Part shown: positions 60,976 through 64,000 of the stretch, piece after piece
How positions within the stretch are numbered: position 1 is the stretch's first letter
How the letters are laid out: each line of letters starts with the position of its first letter
Assembly: GCF_002844275.1 (NCBI RefSeq)
Contig: NZ_NXGX01000006.1
Coordinates: 248,001-312,000 of the forward strand
Length of the DNA: 64,000 nt
Reading direction: 5' to 3'
Source of the DNA: Thalassospira lohafexi
GTDB taxonomy: Bacteria; Pseudomonadota; Alphaproteobacteria; Rhodospirillales; Thalassospiraceae
Notes under the pieces: generated by a model
Database searches by the model: none
What the model saw: only the letters and a program-made list of their open reading frames with translations
What the model was told of the DNA's origin: nothing
Made by a program: the position numbers and the translations under genes

Positions 60976-62046
60976 TTATGCGCGGCCTGTCGTGAATGGT
61001 TTTGGTCCCGGGCGTCCGAGCAGGAAGCCTTGCACATAATCGACCTTGTGCTCTGTCAGGAAGTCGAGTTCTTCCTGTCGTTCAATGCCTTCGGCAATAA
61101 CCTCGATGCCGAGCTGTTTGGCAAGGTCGATCAGTTTGCTGACAATGGCCTGTTTGTAGTTGTCATGATCAACGTGGTCGATCAGCTCGCGGTCAATTTT
61201 AATGATGTCCGGACGCAGATCCGGCAACATGTTGAGCGTCGAATATCCTGACCCAACATCATCAAGTGCGACCCTGAAACCTGAGTCCCGATATGATCGC
61301 AGGATGTGGCCAAGATGCGACGTGCTGCGGACTTTTTCGGTTTCAATGACTTCAAAGACAATGCTGCTGCGGTCGATTTGGCATTCTTCGACCACCTCGA
61401 TGGTGGATCGCAGGCAGAAATCGGGATCGTAAATCGAACTCGGCGTGAAATTGATAAACAGATTGCCAGTCACGCCTGCCTTGTGAGCATTGCGCACGTT
61501 TGCCGCACGCGCGGCGCGGTCAAGCTGGAACAAAAGTGTCGCGGATTGTGCGGCGTCAAACAGTTGCCCGGGTGTAATTTCGCTGCCGTCTGCTGCAACA
61601 CCCCGTAGTAGGCATTCATGTCCATAGGGGGCGGTGAAATTGCTGATCGGGAAGATCGGCTGAAATGCGGAGTTCAGGCGGCTTTCGCGTAAAACATCCC
61701 CCAGCCATTCTGCGCCAATCGCAGCCCTGATTGCATTCAGGCTTGTGATCCGGGAAATGTCATCGATTTCCGGGGACTGTTTGGGGGGCATGATCAATGC
61801 TTTGGTTGCGGCCATTTCTTCGGGCAGAAGATCTTTTGAAATCGCATCAATAAGGTCGCGCAACCCCGGGCGGGAATAGTTAATGGTCAATGTTGCAACG
61901 GATGCCGTCTTCTCAACGGGAACGTCGATAGACTTGGCCGAGGCAAGAATCTTGCCTGTTATGTGTGACACCGGTGGCCATAAAAACAACTGACCTTCTT
62001 TCGGGGCGATTTCCGGAATGGAATCACATTTATTGCAGTACGTCAC
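60976..62046 (-). CDS. EAL domain c-di-GMP phosphodiesterase with N-terminal CxxC, 356 aa
   Basis: The GTG at 62046 is chosen because GGGGAGGAAC sits ideally before it; the frame runs further up to 62106 without a ribosome site. Residues 2-7 (TYCNKC) could form half of a metal site. The catalytic motif is ECL (144-146) in place of EAL, keeping the essential Glu. NFTPS, FEVIETE, LDDVGSGYS, IIKID, IAEGIE and YVQGF retain the metal and catalytic residues. It should cleave c-di-GMP, opposing the cyclase at 40.5 kb. Confidence 0.87.
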   Translation of the reverse strand: MTYCNKCDSIPEIAPKEGQLFLWPPVSHITGKILASAKSIDVPVEKTASVATLTINYSRPGLRDLIDAISKDLLPEEMAATKALIMPPKQSPEIDDISRITSLNAIRAAIGAEWLGDVLRESRLNSAFQPIFPISNFTAPYGHECLLRGVAADGSEITPGQLFDAAQSATLLFQLDRAARAANVRNAHKAGVTGNLFINFTPSSIYDPDFCLRSTIEVVEECQIDRSSIVFEVIETEKVRSTSHLGHILRSYRDSGFRVALDDVGSGYSTLNMLPDLRPDIIKIDRELIDHVDHDNYKQAIVSKLIDLAKQLGIEVIAEGIERQEELDFLTEHKVDYVQGFLLGRPGPKPFTTGRA

Positions 62047-62211
62047 TTGTTCCTCCCCGGTATCATCTTTGCCCAACATACTGAACGAAAAGAGATTAGG
62101 TGGCAATTTGAATGGCTTATAATAGTGCCATTTGGGCCTTGTCGCGCCAAAGCACGGGAGCCCATATTGAAAAATTCAATTCTAAAGGGATAAATCAGGG
62201 GACGCATCAGG

Positions 62212-63801
62212 TCAAATATCGATGGTAAACAAATCGATGGTTTGTTGGCGACCACGGATGTCAAAAGTGCCAAGTGCACGAAAGTCGACACCGGCGTCTT
62301 CAAGCTTATGACATAGCGCACGTGTTGTTTCACTGATCAGGATTTCAGTGCCAGTTTCCTTGTTCATATTCTCAAGCCGCGATGCCAGATTGGCAGCATC
62401 CCCCTGAATGGTAAAATCGACCCGGTCACGTGATCCGACCGGTCCTGCAACCACAGGGCCGGTATGAATGCCAATTCTGGTTTCGATTTTTTGATGTCCG
62501 GCAAACAGATGTTCACGGCCAAGGTTTTGCATGGCAATGGCCGCGCGCACGGCATTTGCCGCGTGATCAGGATCATCATGGACCACATTGAATGCAGCAT
62601 GCAGCGCGTCACCAACATAATTAAGTACTGCCCCGCCATGATCGCGGATCGGGGCATTCACCAGATCAAAATATTCATTGAGTAACGAGATAACTTCTGC
62701 CGGTTCAAGTTGTTCTGCCATGCGGGTAAAGCCGCTGATGTCGGTGAACATTACTGTCGCATAACGCAACTCGCCCGATGCGCGTGGGTCATCGTTGCGT
62801 TCACGTTCCATTGCCAGATTGACAACATCCTGACTGACATAGCGTTCAAAAGCCCGGCGCATACGGTCTTTTTCCGATAGGCCTTCGGCCATGCGGTTAA
62901 ATTCAAAGGCCAGTTTTCCGGCTTCGTCATCGCTGGTGACGGCAATGCGGGTGTCTATCTTGCCCTGGCCGATGTCACGGACCGCCTCGGTCAGGCGGCT
63001 GATGGGGGATGTCAGGGTGCGGTTGATGAAATACAGACATAGAACAGCGGCTGTTTCGGTCGCGATGACGTCCAAAATTACGGCCTGTTCGACACTTAGG
63101 CCCTGCGTTGCACGAATGTCGCGAAAGACTGTCAGGTCCAAAAGAATGGCCATTGACGAAATCAAGGTCAGGGCAAGGATAACAACCGCCAGCCGATGAC
63201 CAATTCGCGCGCGACCGGGACGGAAATTAAATCCCCATTTTTTATGGATATCGTGCTTGATTGTTTCGCTGCATGCGGCAGCGGCAAAGAAGGCGTAAAT
63301 CGCAAAATGGGCAGCATAGGCAAAGCTGAACCAAAGGCTGCCATAGATTTTCAGGATGGTTGGCACCTGTGCGGAAAGTTCCGGATAGGTATTGAAGATG
63401 CCAAGTCCAAATGCTGCAACAGAATAGATCAACCCAACACAAAACGCCCAGATGGATGAAGCAAGCGCAAGCTGCCGCAGCCTGCGCAATCCCGGGCTAA
63501 GGCGCTGAGACGAGTTAGTGTGCAAGCCGACGATCATTTTGCTGATTGGGCGAAATAAAAACCATGCACCAATCGCATTTAACCCGACCAGAATGGCGAT
63601 ATTGACAAGGGCTGCGCGCCAGATCAGGGATGTGTTTCCGGAAATCAGGACATACGCCCCAGAAAAACACACATCAATAATTGCCATACCAATCATCGCA
63701 ACGACATAGCGCGCGACAAAGGGTGCCGATGCGGATTGATCGGTGCTCGCTGTTGTCGGGCGCAAAATGCTTTGTGCGATGTTGCTCATATCCTGGGTCA
63801 C
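62212..63801 (-). CDS. class III adenylate/guanylate cyclase with membrane sensor and HAMP, 529 aa
   Basis: About six membrane helices fill residues 30-255, then HAMP (about 262-314) and a cyclase domain (about 345-525). FTDISGF and VGD carry the two metal Asp; NLASRLE carries the transition-state Asn and Arg. In GGAVLNYVGD the position that holds the adenine-selecting Lys seems to be Asn (about 394), while DFTIQGD keeps Asp. GTG 63801 has AGGAAAA upstream; ATG 63789 is possible. Confidence 0.87.
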   Translation of the reverse strand: MTQDMSNIAQSILRPTTASTDQSASAPFVARYVVAMIGMAIIDVCFSGAYVLISGNTSLIWRAALVNIAILVGLNAIGAWFLFRPISKMIVGLHTNSSQRLSPGLRRLRQLALASSIWAFCVGLIYSVAAFGLGIFNTYPELSAQVPTILKIYGSLWFSFAYAAHFAIYAFFAAAACSETIKHDIHKKWGFNFRPGRARIGHRLAVVILALTLISSMAILLDLTVFRDIRATQGLSVEQAVILDVIATETAAVLCLYFINRTLTSPISRLTEAVRDIGQGKIDTRIAVTSDDEAGKLAFEFNRMAEGLSEKDRMRRAFERYVSQDVVNLAMERERNDDPRASGELRYATVMFTDISGFTRMAEQLEPAEVISLLNEYFDLVNAPIRDHGGAVLNYVGDALHAAFNVVHDDPDHAANAVRAAIAMQNLGREHLFAGHQKIETRIGIHTGPVVAGPVGSRDRVDFTIQGDAANLASRLENMNKETGTEILISETTRALCHKLEDAGVDFRALGTFDIRGRQQTIDLFTIDI

Positions 63802-63936
63802 GGATTTTCCTGTTGTTTTCAATTCATACGAGCAGAACGGCAATCAGGTTCATTTGATCTCGATTAGATGCAGTCAAAGTCAGGTTGGCAGGGTGCCTTG
63901 CTGCACTTATGATGATGCGGGGAAGATAGGAAAATC

Positions 63937-64000
63937 ATGCAGTTTAGTCTTCGACAGTATCAGGCAGAGGCAGCAAGCCACAACCACACTGATTTTCACC
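63937..64000 (+). CDS. start of a gene, possibly an AraC/cupin-type regulator (runs off window)
   Basis: ATG 63937 is preceded by AGGAAAATC. The first 21 codons read MQFSLRQYQAEAASHNHTDFH. The Q-Y-x(5)-S-H-x-H pattern resembles the start of cupin-sensor AraC regulators. Too little is present for a firm call. Confidence 0.4.
   Translation, partial: MQFSLRQYQAEAASHNHTDFH

Overview
The window looks like an alphaproteobacterial chromosome carrying an integrated siphovirus-like prophage. The GC is moderate to high, gene starts are tightly coupled (ATGA and TGATG overlaps), and TRAP transporters, beta-class GST, FCD-GntR, GGDEF/EAL and class III cyclase genes are present. A Rhodospirillales host such as Thalassospira would fit, but that is an impression from gene content and was not tested by any search. 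No rRNA, tRNA, CRISPR array, insertion sequence or integrase is visible. The prophage continues past the left edge and ends at about 37.5-37.8 kb.

Prophage, left and control part (1-7.3 kb). A leftward early operon (a sliding-clamp-like protein, small unknowns, a UVR-motif protein and a C5 DNA methyltransferase cut by the window edge) lies beside an operator CGCATTATAATGCG. A CI-like repressor (4730-5446) faces a Cro-like protein (5536-5820) across two more copies of the operator. The repressor has lost the Ser and Lys of the S24 self-cleavage dyad. Next to it is a free-standing, equally dyad-less S24-type domain without any DNA-binding part. A CII-like protein and small unknown genes follow.

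Prophage, right early and replication part (7.3-16.6 kb). An adenine-methylase-like protein is followed by a 470-bp gene-free stretch full of nested hairpins. Next comes a run of small genes that includes a MazG-like and a DUF4406 nucleotide-metabolism pair. A BRO-N antirepressor has a highly structured leader. Two genes point against the operon and look like morons. The run ends with a DnaB-type helicase and an O-like initiator whose gene contains an iteron-like array next to an AT-rich tract, which is a likely phage origin.

Prophage, late part (16.8-37.5 kb). The order is HNH, TerS, TerL, portal, prohead protease, HK97-fold capsid, connectors, tail tube, two tail-assembly chaperones, tape measure, tail-tip proteins, fibre-like proteins, then a lysis block (LydA-like holin, small membrane protein, DUF5675 protein, three-helix holin). 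Several tail genes resemble those of gene transfer agents. A leftward cysteine-rich gene and a perfect 19-bp hairpin mark the right end.

Chromosomal part (37.8-64 kb). This holds small regulator-plus-enzyme units: LysR with GST/SnoaL/tautomerase; a GGDEF enzyme with a GNAT; an orphan HicB antitoxin with a decayed hicA; AraC with an epimerase; ArsR with an AHSA1 protein; a permease and two EamA exporters; LysR with a DUF1127-like protein; and AraC. Next comes a TRAP transporter with its GntR regulator, then TetR with an old-yellow-enzyme/TMADH-type dehydrogenase, so uptake and oxidation of an N-methylated compound is a reasonable guess. NmrA with TetR, an EAL phosphodiesterase and a HAMP adenylate cyclase follow. 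The first codons of a gene resembling an AraC-type regulator run off the right edge.
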